A stretch of DNA of 64,000 bases from Pseudomonadota bacterium (GTDB lineage: Bacteria > Pseudomonadota > Alphaproteobacteria > Acetobacterales > Acetobacteraceae): NCBI GenBank assembly GCA_021845985.1, contig JAJZES010000006.1, forward strand, positions 124,001-188,000, given 5' to 3'. The notes below the pieces were generated by a model. It saw only the letters and a list, made by a program, of their open reading frames with translations, did not search any database and was not told the origin of the DNA. Shown here piece by piece: positions 19,389 to 27,428 of the stretch; the first letter of the stretch is position 1, and every line of letters begins with the position of its first letter. Made by a program: the position numbers and the translations under genes.

Positions 19389-20192
19389 TCAGGCGGCGCC
19401 CTCGGCGCCGAGGCCGGCACGCTGGCGGCGGATCAGCGATTCGCGCACGTCCTCACTCGCCGAGCGCAGCAACTGGGTCATCACCGCATAGGCGTCGGCG
19501 CCGCGCTGCTCGCGGATTGCCTCGGTGACGCCCTGGTGCTGGCGCAGCGAATATTCCGGCGTGTGGTGGCCGGAATCCCAGCTCAACTGAAACGAGGCCA
19601 CCAGCGAGCTTTCGATCACCGCGCCGAAGGAGGCGAGGAAGTGGTTGCCGGTGGCGTCCAGGATGCTCTGATGGAAGCGCAGATCGGCCTCGGTCAGCCG
19701 CCCGGAACCGTCCTGGAAGCGGTACATGTCGGCCAGCGCCGCGTCGATCCGCGCCATCGCCTCGGGCGTGCGGCGCTCCGCCGCCAGCGCCGCGGCGGAG
19801 GGTTCGACGATCTTGCGCACCTCAAACAGGCCGGTGACGAAACCGTCGGTCGGGTTGGCGCGCAGATGCCAGGCCAGCACCTCCGGGTCGAGCATGTTCC
19901 AGTCGGCACGTGGGCGGACCAGCGTGCCGACCTTCTGGCGGCTGACGATGAGACGCTTGGCGGCCAGCAGCTTGAACGCCTCACGCAGCGCCGAGCGCGA
20001 CACCGACAGGCTGGCGCAGAGTTCGATCTCGGTCGGCAGCGAGCGGCCGGGCGGCGGCGCGCCGCCGACGATACGCTCGCCGAGCGTGTTGGCGATGCGT
20101 TCATGCAGGTTGCGTCCAGCCGCCTCACCGAGCTTGGCCGGCGCGGCGCGCACGCCGCGGCCGGGACGCAGCGGCGTGGGGACGCCGCTCAC
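19389..20192 (-). CDS. GntR-family regulator, FadR/FCD subfamily
   Basis: The 267-residue protein has an N-terminal winged helix (about residues 28-95; LPTEIELCASLSVSRSALREAFKLLAAKRLI) and a C-terminal FCD ligand domain. The FCD domain shows the metal-ligand pattern EVRKIVEP...DLRFHQSILDATGN...HQGVTEAI. Such regulators usually repress sugar-acid or organic-acid uptake and respond to the substrate or its first metabolite. The GTG start overlaps the permease stop (GTGA), so it is the fourth gene of the ABC operon and probably controls it. A candidate operator lies at 23798-23815. Confidence 0.88.
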   Translation of the reverse strand: MSGVPTPLRPGRGVRAAPAKLGEAAGRNLHERIANTLGERIVGGAPPPGRSLPTEIELCASLSVSRSALREAFKLLAAKRLIVSRQKVGTLVRPRADWNMLDPEVLAWHLRANPTDGFVTGLFEVRKIVEPSAAALAAERRTPEAMARIDAALADMYRFQDGSGRLTEADLRFHQSILDATGNHFLASFGAVIESSLVASFQLSWDSGHHTPEYSLRQHQGVTEAIREQRGADAYAVMTQLLRSASEDVRESLIRRQRAGLGAEGAA

Positions 20193-21199
20193 GTCTCCAG
20201 CCTGCCGCCAACCAGCGGCGCCGCCACCGCCGAGCGCGCCGCTCCGGCCGTTGCCGCCGCCAGCTTGCGTCGCGCCTGCAATTGCTGATCGGCCAGCACG
20301 CCGAGCAGAATCACTGTGCCCATCACCGCGAAATTGAGCGAACTCGGAATGCCCAGGATGTTGACCAGGTTCTGCAGCACCTGCAGCAAGGCGGTGCCGA
20401 GCACGATGCCGAGGATCGAGCCTTCGCCGCCGCGCAGCGAACAGCCGCCGAGTACGGCAGCGGCAATCGCATACAGCTCGTACGAATTGCCAAACGAGCT
20501 GGGCGAGACGGAGTTGGTGTAAAATACCAGCAGAACCGTCGAAATGCCGGCCAGCCCGCCGCTGATGATGTAGGCGCCGGAGATCACCGTATAGGTGCGA
20601 ATGCCGGAAAACCGCGCCGCCTCCTCGTTCTTGCCGACCGCGTACAGCCAGCGGCCGTATACCGAACGATGCAGCACCACGCCCATAATCAAAGCCAGTA
20701 CGATGAGGAAAATGAACGTGTTCGGAACGCCATAGACGTGGCCGGCCGCCAGCGTGCGCAGCATGTCCGCCTCGTCGCCATAGCCGAAGCCGCGGGTGGA
20801 GTCGGTCGTGTAGTAGCGCGCCGCACCGCGATAAATCAGCAGCCCGCACAGCGTCACGATGAACGGCTGCATGCGCAGGCGGGTAATCAGGAAGCTCTGC
20901 ACGCCGCCCAGCACCACGCCACCGGCGATGACGCATAACAGCGCCAGCGGCCAAGCGATTTCGTAGGTGGTCAGCAGATCGACGAACACCACGCCGAGCA
21001 GGGCGAACATCGAGCCAACCGACAGGTCGATGCCGCCGCTGATGATGACAAGTCCCTGACCGATCGAAAAAACGCCGAACAAGCCGATCAGATTGGCCAT
21101 GTCGAGCAGGTTCACGGTGGACAGGAACAGCGGGTTGATGATCGCCGTGACCGCTGACACCAGCAGCAGCAAAAGGAGAAGCCCGAGTTCCTTCCTCAT
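20189..21199 (-). CDS. Sugar ABC transporter permease (RbsC-like)
   Basis: The 336-residue inner-membrane protein has about ten hydrophobic segments. The BPD_transp_2 signature is GLVIISGGIDLSVGSM, with AVGKNEEAARFSGI in the cytoplasmic coupling loop and AAVLGGCSLRGGEGS near the end. It pairs with the double ATPase and the binding protein upstream as a ribose/xylose-type importer. The ATG overlaps the ATPase stop (ATGA), and its own stop overlaps the regulator start. Confidence 0.93.
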   Translation of the reverse strand: MRKELGLLLLLLLVSAVTAIINPLFLSTVNLLDMANLIGLFGVFSIGQGLVIISGGIDLSVGSMFALLGVVFVDLLTTYEIAWPLALLCVIAGGVVLGGVQSFLITRLRMQPFIVTLCGLLIYRGAARYYTTDSTRGFGYGDEADMLRTLAAGHVYGVPNTFIFLIVLALIMGVVLHRSVYGRWLYAVGKNEEAARFSGIRTYTVISGAYIISGGLAGISTVLLVFYTNSVSPSSFGNSYELYAIAAAVLGGCSLRGGEGSILGIVLGTALLQVLQNLVNILGIPSSLNFAVMGTVILLGVLADQQLQARRKLAAATAGAARSAVAAPLVGGRLET

Positions 21200-22719
21200 G
21201 CTGCGTTCTCCGCCGCGTCCGGTAGCTGTCCGATTGCCAGTCGCATCACATTGTACTCGCTGAAGTGTTCGCGTTCGAGCAGGCCGCTGATCCGCCCTTC
21301 GTGCATCACCGCGATGCGGTCGGACACGCCGATCACCTCCTCCATGTCCGACGAGATCATCACGATTGCCACGCCACGGTCGGCCAGGCTGCGCATCAGC
21401 GCGTAAATCTCGTTCTTGGCGCCGACGTCGATGCCGCGCGTCGGCTCGTCGAAGATCATCAGGCGGGGCTGCATCGACAGCCATTTCGCCAGCACGACTT
21501 TCTGCTGGTTGCCGCCCGACAGGGTAATCACCTGCGTCTCGATGCTCGGTGCCTTGATCCCCAGACTCGCCGCCTGGGCGCGCGCCACGCTGGATTCCGA
21601 GCTACGATCGAGCAGCAGCAGCCGAGCGTGATGCAGCAGGTTGGCCAGCGTGATGTTTTCGCGAATCGGCATTTCCAGGATCAGGCCGCTGCGCTTGCGA
21701 TCCTCCGGCACCAGATAGATGCCTTGACGGATCGCGGCGCGTGGGTTGCCGATCTGCACCTTGCTGCCATCGAGGCGGATTTCGCCGCTCAATAGACGGT
21801 CGATACCGAAGACGGTGCGTGCGAGCGAGGTGCGGCCGGCGCCGACCAGCCCGGCCAGCCCGAGGATTTCGCCGTGCTGCACCGACAGGCTGACACTGCG
21901 GTCGGGAAAGGCCGCTGTCACCAGATCGACGATATCGCAGCCTCCGGCGCGGGGCCGAACCGCCGGCGGGATATACAGCGATTTCAAATCGCGTCCGATC
22001 ATCAGCCGGATCATCGCCGCGTGGCTCAGGTCTTCGCGCCCCAGTTCGCCCACCGTATGCCCATCGCGCAGCACCACCACCCGATCGGCGCAGGTGATGA
22101 TCTCGCCCAAACGGTGGGAAATATAGATCACGGCAACACCCGCCGCCTTCAGCGCGGCGATCACCGACAGCAGCCGCTCGGTCTCCGTCAGCGTCAGGCT
22201 GGAGGTCGGTTCGTCCATGATGATGACGCGCGCGTCGATCGACAGTGCCTTGGCGATCTCGACCATCTGCCGCTGCGCGATCGACAGGTTCTCGACCAGC
22301 GTGTCGGGCGTGAAATCGGCCTTCAGACGGTCGAGCAAGCTCGCGGCGCGGGTCCGCAGGCCGGCATTGTCCACCAGCATCAGCGGGCCGCCCATTTTCT
22401 TCTCGCGACCGATAAAGATGTTCGCCGTCACATCCAGGTTCTCGAACAGATTGAGTTCCTGATGGACAAAGGCGATACCGGCGCGCGTCGCCGCCTGCAC
22501 GGTCAGCGCCGTATGGTCGTGCGCGTCGATGCGGATAATGCCGGCGGTCGGTTCGGTGACGCCGCCGAGGATTTTCATCAAGGTCGATTTGCCGGCGCCA
22601 TTCTCACCAATCAGCCCCAGTACCTCGCCCCGCGTCACGCGCAGGCCGACATTATCGAGCGCCACCACGCCGGGATAGGTCTTGGTAATCCCGGTCAGTT
22701 CCAACAGGGTTTCGGTCAA
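21196..22719 (-). CDS. Sugar ABC transporter ATP-binding protein (double NBD, RbsA-like)
   Basis: The 507-residue protein carries two nucleotide-binding domains. The first has a complete Walker A (GENGAGKST), signature NLSIAQRQMVEIAKAL and Walker B IIMDEPTSSL. The second has a degenerate Walker A region (GLVGAGRTSLARTVFG), signature LSGGNQQKVVLAKWL and Walker B MIFDEPTRGIDVG, as usual for RbsA/MglA/XylG. I choose TTG at 22719 because GGGAGG lies five bases upstream and homologues start just there (TETLLELTGITKTYPGV). Confidence 0.93.
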   Translation of the reverse strand: MTETLLELTGITKTYPGVVALDNVGLRVTRGEVLGLIGENGAGKSTLMKILGGVTEPTAGIIRIDAHDHTALTVQAATRAGIAFVHQELNLFENLDVTANIFIGREKKMGGPLMLVDNAGLRTRAASLLDRLKADFTPDTLVENLSIAQRQMVEIAKALSIDARVIIMDEPTSSLTLTETERLLSVIAALKAAGVAVIYISHRLGEIITCADRVVVLRDGHTVGELGREDLSHAAMIRLMIGRDLKSLYIPPAVRPRAGGCDIVDLVTAAFPDRSVSLSVQHGEILGLAGLVGAGRTSLARTVFGIDRLLSGEIRLDGSKVQIGNPRAAIRQGIYLVPEDRKRSGLILEMPIRENITLANLLHHARLLLLDRSSESSVARAQAASLGIKAPSIETQVITLSGGNQQKVVLAKWLSMQPRLMIFDEPTRGIDVGAKNEIYALMRSLADRGVAIVMISSDMEEVIGVSDRIAVMHEGRISGLLEREHFSEYNVMRLAIGQLPDAAENAA

Positions 22720-22781
22720 CCGCACCTCCCAACGCAAGAAGCTCCCGACGGCGCCAGCCGCCGGGATGCCGCGGCCGCAGA

Positions 22782-23738
22782 TTACTTCGCGAGCAGCTTC
22801 TTCACATATGCGGTGAACTCGACGACGTTGGACTTGTCGATCACGCGCGTCGGCACGATGATCTTGCCGTCGGCGGGCAGGAAGGATTTGTCGCCATTGA
22901 TGTATTTGATCATGTCGATCATCGACTGGTAGCCGAACTCGAACGGCTGCTGCACAATCGTCGAGATGACGCAGCCCTCGGAGATGCCGCGCAGGGTACG
23001 AGCGTCTTCGTCGAAGCCGACGATCTTGACCTTGCCGCATTTGCCGGCGTTCTTCACGGCGTCGTAGATCTCGGGCGTGTTGTAGCTCCACAGCCCGCTC
23101 AGCAGCGCGATGTCGGGGTATTTGGCCAGCGTGTCCTCGACGTTGCTCTTGGCCTTGGTGAAATCGACCTGATCGGTACGCACGTCGATGATCTCGACCT
23201 TGCTGCCCTTCAGCGCTTCGCGAATGCCCTGCACCCGCTCGCGCGCGTTATCGGCATCGAGCGTGCCGACGAACAGCATGATCTTGCCGCCATCCGGCAG
23301 CGCCTGCTTGATCTGCTCGCCCGCCTGGCGGCCGGCGGCGACGTTGTCGGTGCCGATATAGGCCACGCGCTTGCTCTGCGGCGCGTCGCTGTCGGTGGTG
23401 AACAGCACCGCCTTGGAGGCAACCTTGTTCAGTTCCTCTGTCGCATGCGCCGCGTCGTCCACCGAGATCGAGATGCCCGACACGCCACGCGCCAGCAGAT
23501 CGTCCAACTCGCGGCGCTGCCCCGCGGCGGTGCCCTCGTTGGTGACGATCATCTCCATGTTGTAGGAGGGATTTTCCTTCTGTGCCTTCTCGATGCCGCG
23601 GCGGGCGAAGGTCCAGAAATCGGCGGGGACGTTGGTGACGAACACCAGCGATTTCTTCTGCTGCGCCTCGGCGGGGACGCCGATGAACAGGGCAGCGGCG
23701 AGGGCGCCGGCCAGGATCGGCGCGAACAGTTTTTTCAT
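22782..23738 (-). CDS. Sugar ABC transporter periplasmic binding protein
   Basis: The 318-residue protein has a clear Sec signal peptide (MKKLFAPILAGALAAALFIGVPAEAQ). A Peripla_BP_4/ribose-binding-protein fold follows: VTNVPADFWTFARRGIEKAQ, DDLLARGVSGISISVDD, and VAYIGTDNVAAGRQAGE. The C-terminal lobe contains KIVGFDEDARTLRGI and IVQQPFEFGYQSM. A textbook AAGGAG precedes the ATG by seven bases. As first gene of the ABC operon it should be the most strongly expressed. The sugar or polyol bound cannot be told from sequence. Confidence 0.93.
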   Translation of the reverse strand: MKKLFAPILAGALAAALFIGVPAEAQQKKSLVFVTNVPADFWTFARRGIEKAQKENPSYNMEMIVTNEGTAAGQRRELDDLLARGVSGISISVDDAAHATEELNKVASKAVLFTTDSDAPQSKRVAYIGTDNVAAGRQAGEQIKQALPDGGKIMLFVGTLDADNARERVQGIREALKGSKVEIIDVRTDQVDFTKAKSNVEDTLAKYPDIALLSGLWSYNTPEIYDAVKNAGKCGKVKIVGFDEDARTLRGISEGCVISTIVQQPFEFGYQSMIDMIKYINGDKSFLPADGKIIVPTRVIDKSNVVEFTAYVKKLLAK

Positions 23739-23797
23739 GCGTTTGCTCCTTGAACGTTCCAGCCTGCGAGACGGCCACAGATCACAGCGCACCCAGC

Positions 23798-23815
23798 CAA
23801 TTGCTCATGCAATTG
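23798..23815. promoter_or_regulatory. Candidate GntR operator upstream of the ABC operon
   Basis: CAATTGC-TCAT-GCAATTG is a perfect seven-base inverted repeat, 60 bases before the binding-protein ATG. A related half-site, TCATGCAAATGC, lies at 23859-23870. The position and symmetry suit the GntR/FCD regulator encoded in the same operon. Confidence 0.45.
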
Positions 23816-23899
23816 CCCCTGGCTGCCGCTTGTTTCCTCCCGCACGCGGCGGATTAAGTCATGCAAATGCCCGGAAGGGAAGCCCCTTTGCGCCGCTGT

Positions 23900-24853
23900 T
23901 CAGCGCAGCGCCGGCTCCGGCGCCTTCCCGGCCAACGCCTCCGGCGCGGGCGGCACGGTGGGGGCGACGCCGGCAAGGTCGATCGGCACCACCAGCGGCG
24001 GATCGCCGCGCCGCACCTCGGCGCCGACCAGTAGGTCGATGATCCCCGCACGCGCCGCCTGACGCAACCGCCCGGCGAGGCGCAGCCGGCGGAAATCGAC
24101 CCGCGCGAGGTATTCGGCCCCGGTCGTCTCGTCGGTGACGCGCCAGTCGGCGCAATCGCGATCGAGGCAGGGAATATCGCTGCGCGACAGCCGCAGCGCC
24201 GCTGGCGCGGCGCGCACCGGCTCGGCGCCGGGGAACAGCACATGCGCGGCAATGTTCTGTTCCGGCGCATCGGCGGCGACCGGCGGGCATTGCCAATCGC
24301 CCGCCACATCGAGCGTGGCGCCGCCGGCGCCGTCCTCGTGCAGCGCGTGGGCGACAAAGCCGCCGCCCTGCCGGTCGTCGCGGTAAGTGGTGACGAAGCG
24401 GTAGCCGGGATCGCGCAGCTCGGCATGGCCGACAAAATGCCGCCCGTCGATTACCAGTTCGAGACTGTCGTTGACCAGATCGGCATGGACGTGAGCGGCG
24501 GCGAAATAGTTCGACAGCACGAGGCCAATTGACGGGCCGGGGCGCGCCAAGTCGGCGCCCGACGCGGGCTGGCCGAACACAAGACGATAGAATGGATAGG
24601 GCGCCGCCCGCGGGTCCGGCGCCGCCCGGTCGGTCCAGGGATCGGCGGCGGCGGAGCAGAAATGCGCGCCATCGACCAAATGCGTCACCGTCACCTCGGC
24701 ATGCAGCGCGCCCTCGGTGCGCAGGTGCAGGGTCACCGCATCGGCCCGCGCGGCGGACGCCGCCAGCATTGTGACTGCGGCGGACGCCGCCAGCATTGTG
24801 ACTGCGGCGGACGCCGCCAGCATTGCAACAGCGGCGAGATGCACCGGCCGCAT
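23900..24853 (-). CDS. Exported hypothetical protein with repeated signal-peptide unit
   Basis: I do not recognise this 317-residue protein. Its N terminus is an elongated hydrophobic leader made of three nine-residue units (MLAASAAVT twice, then MLAASAARA) before a probable cleavage near ARADAVTLHL. The mature part is acidic, rich in His/Asp, with a pattern of beta-strands. It contains DRDCADWRV with paired cysteines (PCLDRDCADW), and FCSAAADPW and QCPPVAAD earlier. That gives four cysteines that could form disulphides in the periplasm. It lies alone between the sugar ABC operon and yicC. Confidence 0.6.
   Translation of the reverse strand: MRPVHLAAVAMLAASAAVTMLAASAAVTMLAASAARADAVTLHLRTEGALHAEVTVTHLVDGAHFCSAAADPWTDRAAPDPRAAPYPFYRLVFGQPASGADLARPGPSIGLVLSNYFAAAHVHADLVNDSLELVIDGRHFVGHAELRDPGYRFVTTYRDDRQGGGFVAHALHEDGAGGATLDVAGDWQCPPVAADAPEQNIAAHVLFPGAEPVRAAPAALRLSRSDIPCLDRDCADWRVTDETTGAEYLARVDFRRLRLAGRLRQAARAGIIDLLVGAEVRRGDPPLVVPIDLAGVAPTVPPAPEALAGKAPEPALR
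24750..24830. repeat. 27-bp tandem repeat (three units) in a signal-peptide coding region
   Basis: Three consecutive 27-base units start GCGGCGGACGCCGCCAGC. The first two are identical and the third differs only in its last bases. They encode the nine-residue hydrophobic repeat at the N terminus of the exported protein on the minus strand. Confidence 0.92.
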
Positions 24854-24972
24854 GCTGCCTCCGTCAAAATTGCGGTCGGCCGGATCATACCGGCGGCGTG
24901 CCTGGACCGGTGATCCCGATGACGTGACAGACGCATCGCGCGCCCGCCACGGTGCTGCTAAAAGCCCGCCGC

Positions 24973-25881
24973 ATGAACCATCCCCTTCCCCCCTTGCTGG
25001 CCTCGATGACCGGCTTCGCCCGCAGCGCCGGCAGCGAACCGGGCCTGACCTGGGCCTGGGAGCTGCGCAGCGTCAACGGCCGCGGCCTCGATCTGCGGCT
25101 GCGCCTGCCGCCCGGCTTCGACGCGCTGGAAGCCGGGCTGCGCGACGCCGCCGGCAAGCTGTTGCGGCGCGGTAACATCACCGCCAACCTGAGCATCCAG
25201 CGCGACGATGCGCCACGTCTGGCGCCGGACCCGGCGGCGCTGGAACAGGTGCTGGCGCTGGCCAGTGCCCTCGCCGCCCGCATCCCCGGCGCGCCGCCGC
25301 CGCGTGCCGAGGCGCTGCTGGCGCTGCCCGGCGTGCTGCGCCCGACCGCCGCCGTCGAACCGGACGCCGCCCTGGCCGAGGCACAGCTTCATGCCGTGCG
25401 CGACGGCTTCGCCCAGGCGCTCGACGGCCTCGCCGCATCGCGGCGCGCGGAAGGAGCGCGGCTGGCGGCCACCCTGGCGGCGCAGCTCGACGAGATCGCG
25501 GCGCTGCATGCCGCGGCGGCAGCACAGGCGGCGGACCAGCCGGCGCAGCAGCGCGCCCGCATGCTGGATGCGCTGCGCGATCTGCTGCGCGAGGCGCCGG
25601 GTCTGCCGGAGGAGCGGATCGCCCAGGAAGTGGCGCTGCTCGCCGCACGCTCCGATGTGCGCGAGGAGCTGGACCGGCTGACCAGCCATATCGCCGCCGC
25701 CCGCGCTTTGCTCGCCGAGGGTGCGCAGGTCGGGCGCCGGCTCGATTTCCTGGTGCAGGAGTTCAACCGCGAGGCCAATACGCTGTGCAGCAAGTCCGCC
25801 TCGGTGGCGCTGACGGCGACCGGGCTGGCGCTGAAGGCGGCGATCGAGCAGTTGCGCGAACAGGTGGCCAATATCGAATGA
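24973..25881 (+). CDS. yicC: YicC-family endoribonuclease
   Basis: YicC/YloC proteins are endoribonucleases; E. coli YicC takes part in small-RNA turnover. The 302-residue protein has the family start SMTGFAR and ELRSVNGRGLDLRLRLP. The conserved C-terminal block also shows: EELDRLTSHIAAA, GRRLDFLVQEFNREANTLCSKS. The start is either 24973 or the internal ATG at 25006, which is closer to the canonical N terminus; neither has a strong ribosome site. Its stop overlaps the gmk start (ATGA), the usual yicC-gmk pairing. Confidence 0.92.
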   Translation: MNHPLPPLLASMTGFARSAGSEPGLTWAWELRSVNGRGLDLRLRLPPGFDALEAGLRDAAGKLLRRGNITANLSIQRDDAPRLAPDPAALEQVLALASALAARIPGAPPPRAEALLALPGVLRPTAAVEPDAALAEAQLHAVRDGFAQALDGLAASRRAEGARLAATLAAQLDEIAALHAAAAAQAADQPAQQRARMLDALRDLLREAPGLPEERIAQEVALLAARSDVREELDRLTSHIAAARALLAEGAQVGRRLDFLVQEFNREANTLCSKSASVALTATGLALKAAIEQLREQVANIE

Positions 25882-26507
25882 GCATCGCCCGCCGCGGCCT
25901 CTGCCTCGTGCTCGCCGCACCCTCGGGCGCCGGCAAATCGTCGATCACCCGGGCGCTGCTCGACGCCGAGCCGGCGCTGCAGCTCTCGGTCAGCGTCACC
26001 ACGCGGGCGCCACGGCCAGGCGAGCGAGAGGGCGTTCACTATTATTTCCGCAGCCCCGAGGCGTTCGACCGCATGGCCGCGGCGGGCGAGTTGCTGGAAT
26101 GGGCGCGGGTGTTCGGCCGCGGCTATGGCACGCCGCGCGCCCCGGTGGAGGCGGCGCTGGCGGACGGGCAGGACGTGGTGTTCGACATCGACTGGCAGGG
26201 ATATCGGCAATTGCGCGCGGCGCTGCCGGGCGACGTGGTCGGCCTGTTCATCCTGCCGCCGTCGCTGCCGGAACTGGAGGCGCGGCTGCGCGCCCGCGGC
26301 GCCGACGATGCCGATGAGATCGCCCGGCGCATGCGCGAGGCGCTGAGCGAGATCAGCCATGCCGGCGAGTTCGACCATGTGCTGGTCAACCGCGATTTCG
26401 CCGAGTCGGTGGCGGCGGCGCGCGCCCTGCTGATGGCGGCGCGGCTGGCAACGCGGCGGCTGACCGGTCTCGGCCCGTTCCTGGCCCGACTCGGCGCCGG
26501 CGGATGA
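25878..26507 (+). CDS. gmk: Guanylate kinase
   Basis: Gmk phosphorylates GMP to GDP in the cytoplasm. The 209-residue protein shows the P-loop APSGAGKSSI, the GMP-binding SVSVTTRAPRPGEREGVHYYF block, and FDIDWQG. It overlaps yicC by four bases. It is convergent with rsmA, separated by 79 bases containing a hairpin. Confidence 0.96.
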   Translation: MSIARRGLCLVLAAPSGAGKSSITRALLDAEPALQLSVSVTTRAPRPGEREGVHYYFRSPEAFDRMAAAGELLEWARVFGRGYGTPRAPVEAALADGQDVVFDIDWQGYRQLRAALPGDVVGLFILPPSLPELEARLRARGADDADEIARRMREALSEISHAGEFDHVLVNRDFAESVAAARALLMAARLATRRLTGLGPFLARLGAGG

Positions 26508-26566
26508 CCGGCGACGAGGCGCAATGCCGGGCCGGGCAGGATGCGCCATCGGGCGGGCGGTGGGCG

Positions 26567-26585
26567 GCCGGCGTGGCCCGCCGGC
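26567..26585. terminator. Hairpin between convergent gmk and rsmA
   Basis: GCCGGCG-TGGCC-CGCCGGC forms a perfect seven-base-pair GC stem with a five-base loop, immediately after the rsmA stop codon. There is no T-run on either side, so this is at most a weak or Rho-assisted bidirectional terminator. Confidence 0.35.
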
Positions 26586-26586
26586 T

Positions 26587-27405
26587 TCAGCCTGCGGTGA
26601 GCCGCCGGGCCAGGGTGTCGAACTCGGCGACGCTCAGCGTCTCGGCCCGCCGTTCCGGGGCGATGCCGGCGGCGGCGAGCAGCGCCGCGCCGCCGAGCGC
26701 GCGCAGCGCGCCGCGCAGCATTTTCCGCCGCTGGCCGAAAGCGGCGGCGGTCAGCCGCTCCATCGTGGCGAACAGCGCCGCGTCCGGCTGCACCGCATGC
26801 GGCGTCAGCACCACCACCGCCGACCAGATCCTGGGCGGCGGCACGAACGCCGCCGGCGGGATGCGCAGGCGCAATTCCGCCCGTGCCACCCATTGCGCCA
26901 GCACCGCCAGCCGTCCGTAGGCCGGGGTGTCGGGGGCGGCGCAGATGCGCTCGGCCACCTCCAACTGAAACATCAGCGTCAGCCGCTCCCACGCCGCCGC
27001 CTGCCGCAGCCAGCGCACCAGCAATGGCGAGGCGACGTTGTAGGGCAGGTTCGCCACCACCTGCCGCGGCGCCGGCACCAGCGCCGCGAGGTCGAGCGTC
27101 AGCGCGTCAGCTTCGATCACCCGCAGCCCGGCCACCGACGCCGCCAGCTCCTCGACCGCGGCGACCGCGCGCGGGTCGATTTCCACCGCCGTCACCGCGG
27201 CGGCACCGGCGGCCAGCAGCGCCCGCGTCAGCCCGCCCGGCCCCGGCCCGACCTCCACCACCTGCCGCCCGGCGAGGTCGCCGGCCTGGCGGGCAATGCG
27301 GGCGATCAGGTGTTCATCCAGCAGGAAATGCTGGCCGAGCGAGCGGCGCGCATCCAGCCCGTGCCGCGCAATGACCTCGCGCAGCGCCGGCAGCCCCGCC
27401 GGCAT
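26587..27405 (-). CDS. rsmA: 16S rRNA (adenine1518/1519-N6) dimethyltransferase RsmA/KsgA
   Basis: RsmA dimethylates two adjacent adenines in helix 45 of 16S rRNA late in 30S assembly. The 272-residue protein has LGQHFLLDEHL, the SAM motif VEVGPGPGGLT, and catalytic motif NLPYN. I use the ATG at 27405; a TTG at 27414 is also possible. It follows surA by about 24 bases and is the last gene of the lptF-lptG-lptD-surA-rsmA run. Confidence 0.95.
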   Translation of the reverse strand: MPAGLPALREVIARHGLDARRSLGQHFLLDEHLIARIARQAGDLAGRQVVEVGPGPGGLTRALLAAGAAAVTAVEIDPRAVAAVEELAASVAGLRVIEADALTLDLAALVPAPRQVVANLPYNVASPLLVRWLRQAAAWERLTLMFQLEVAERICAAPDTPAYGRLAVLAQWVARAELRLRIPPAAFVPPPRIWSAVVVLTPHAVQPDAALFATMERLTAAAFGQRRKMLRGALRALGGAALLAAAGIAPERRAETLSVAEFDTLARRLTAG

Positions 27406-27428
27406 CGCCGGCAAATCCGCGGGCAGGG

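Noticed and set aside
19389-20954. A 521-codon version of the GntR regulator extended into the permease gene
   Set aside because: The extension is the permease gene out of frame; the GTG overlapping the permease stop gives a normal-length GntR/FCD protein.
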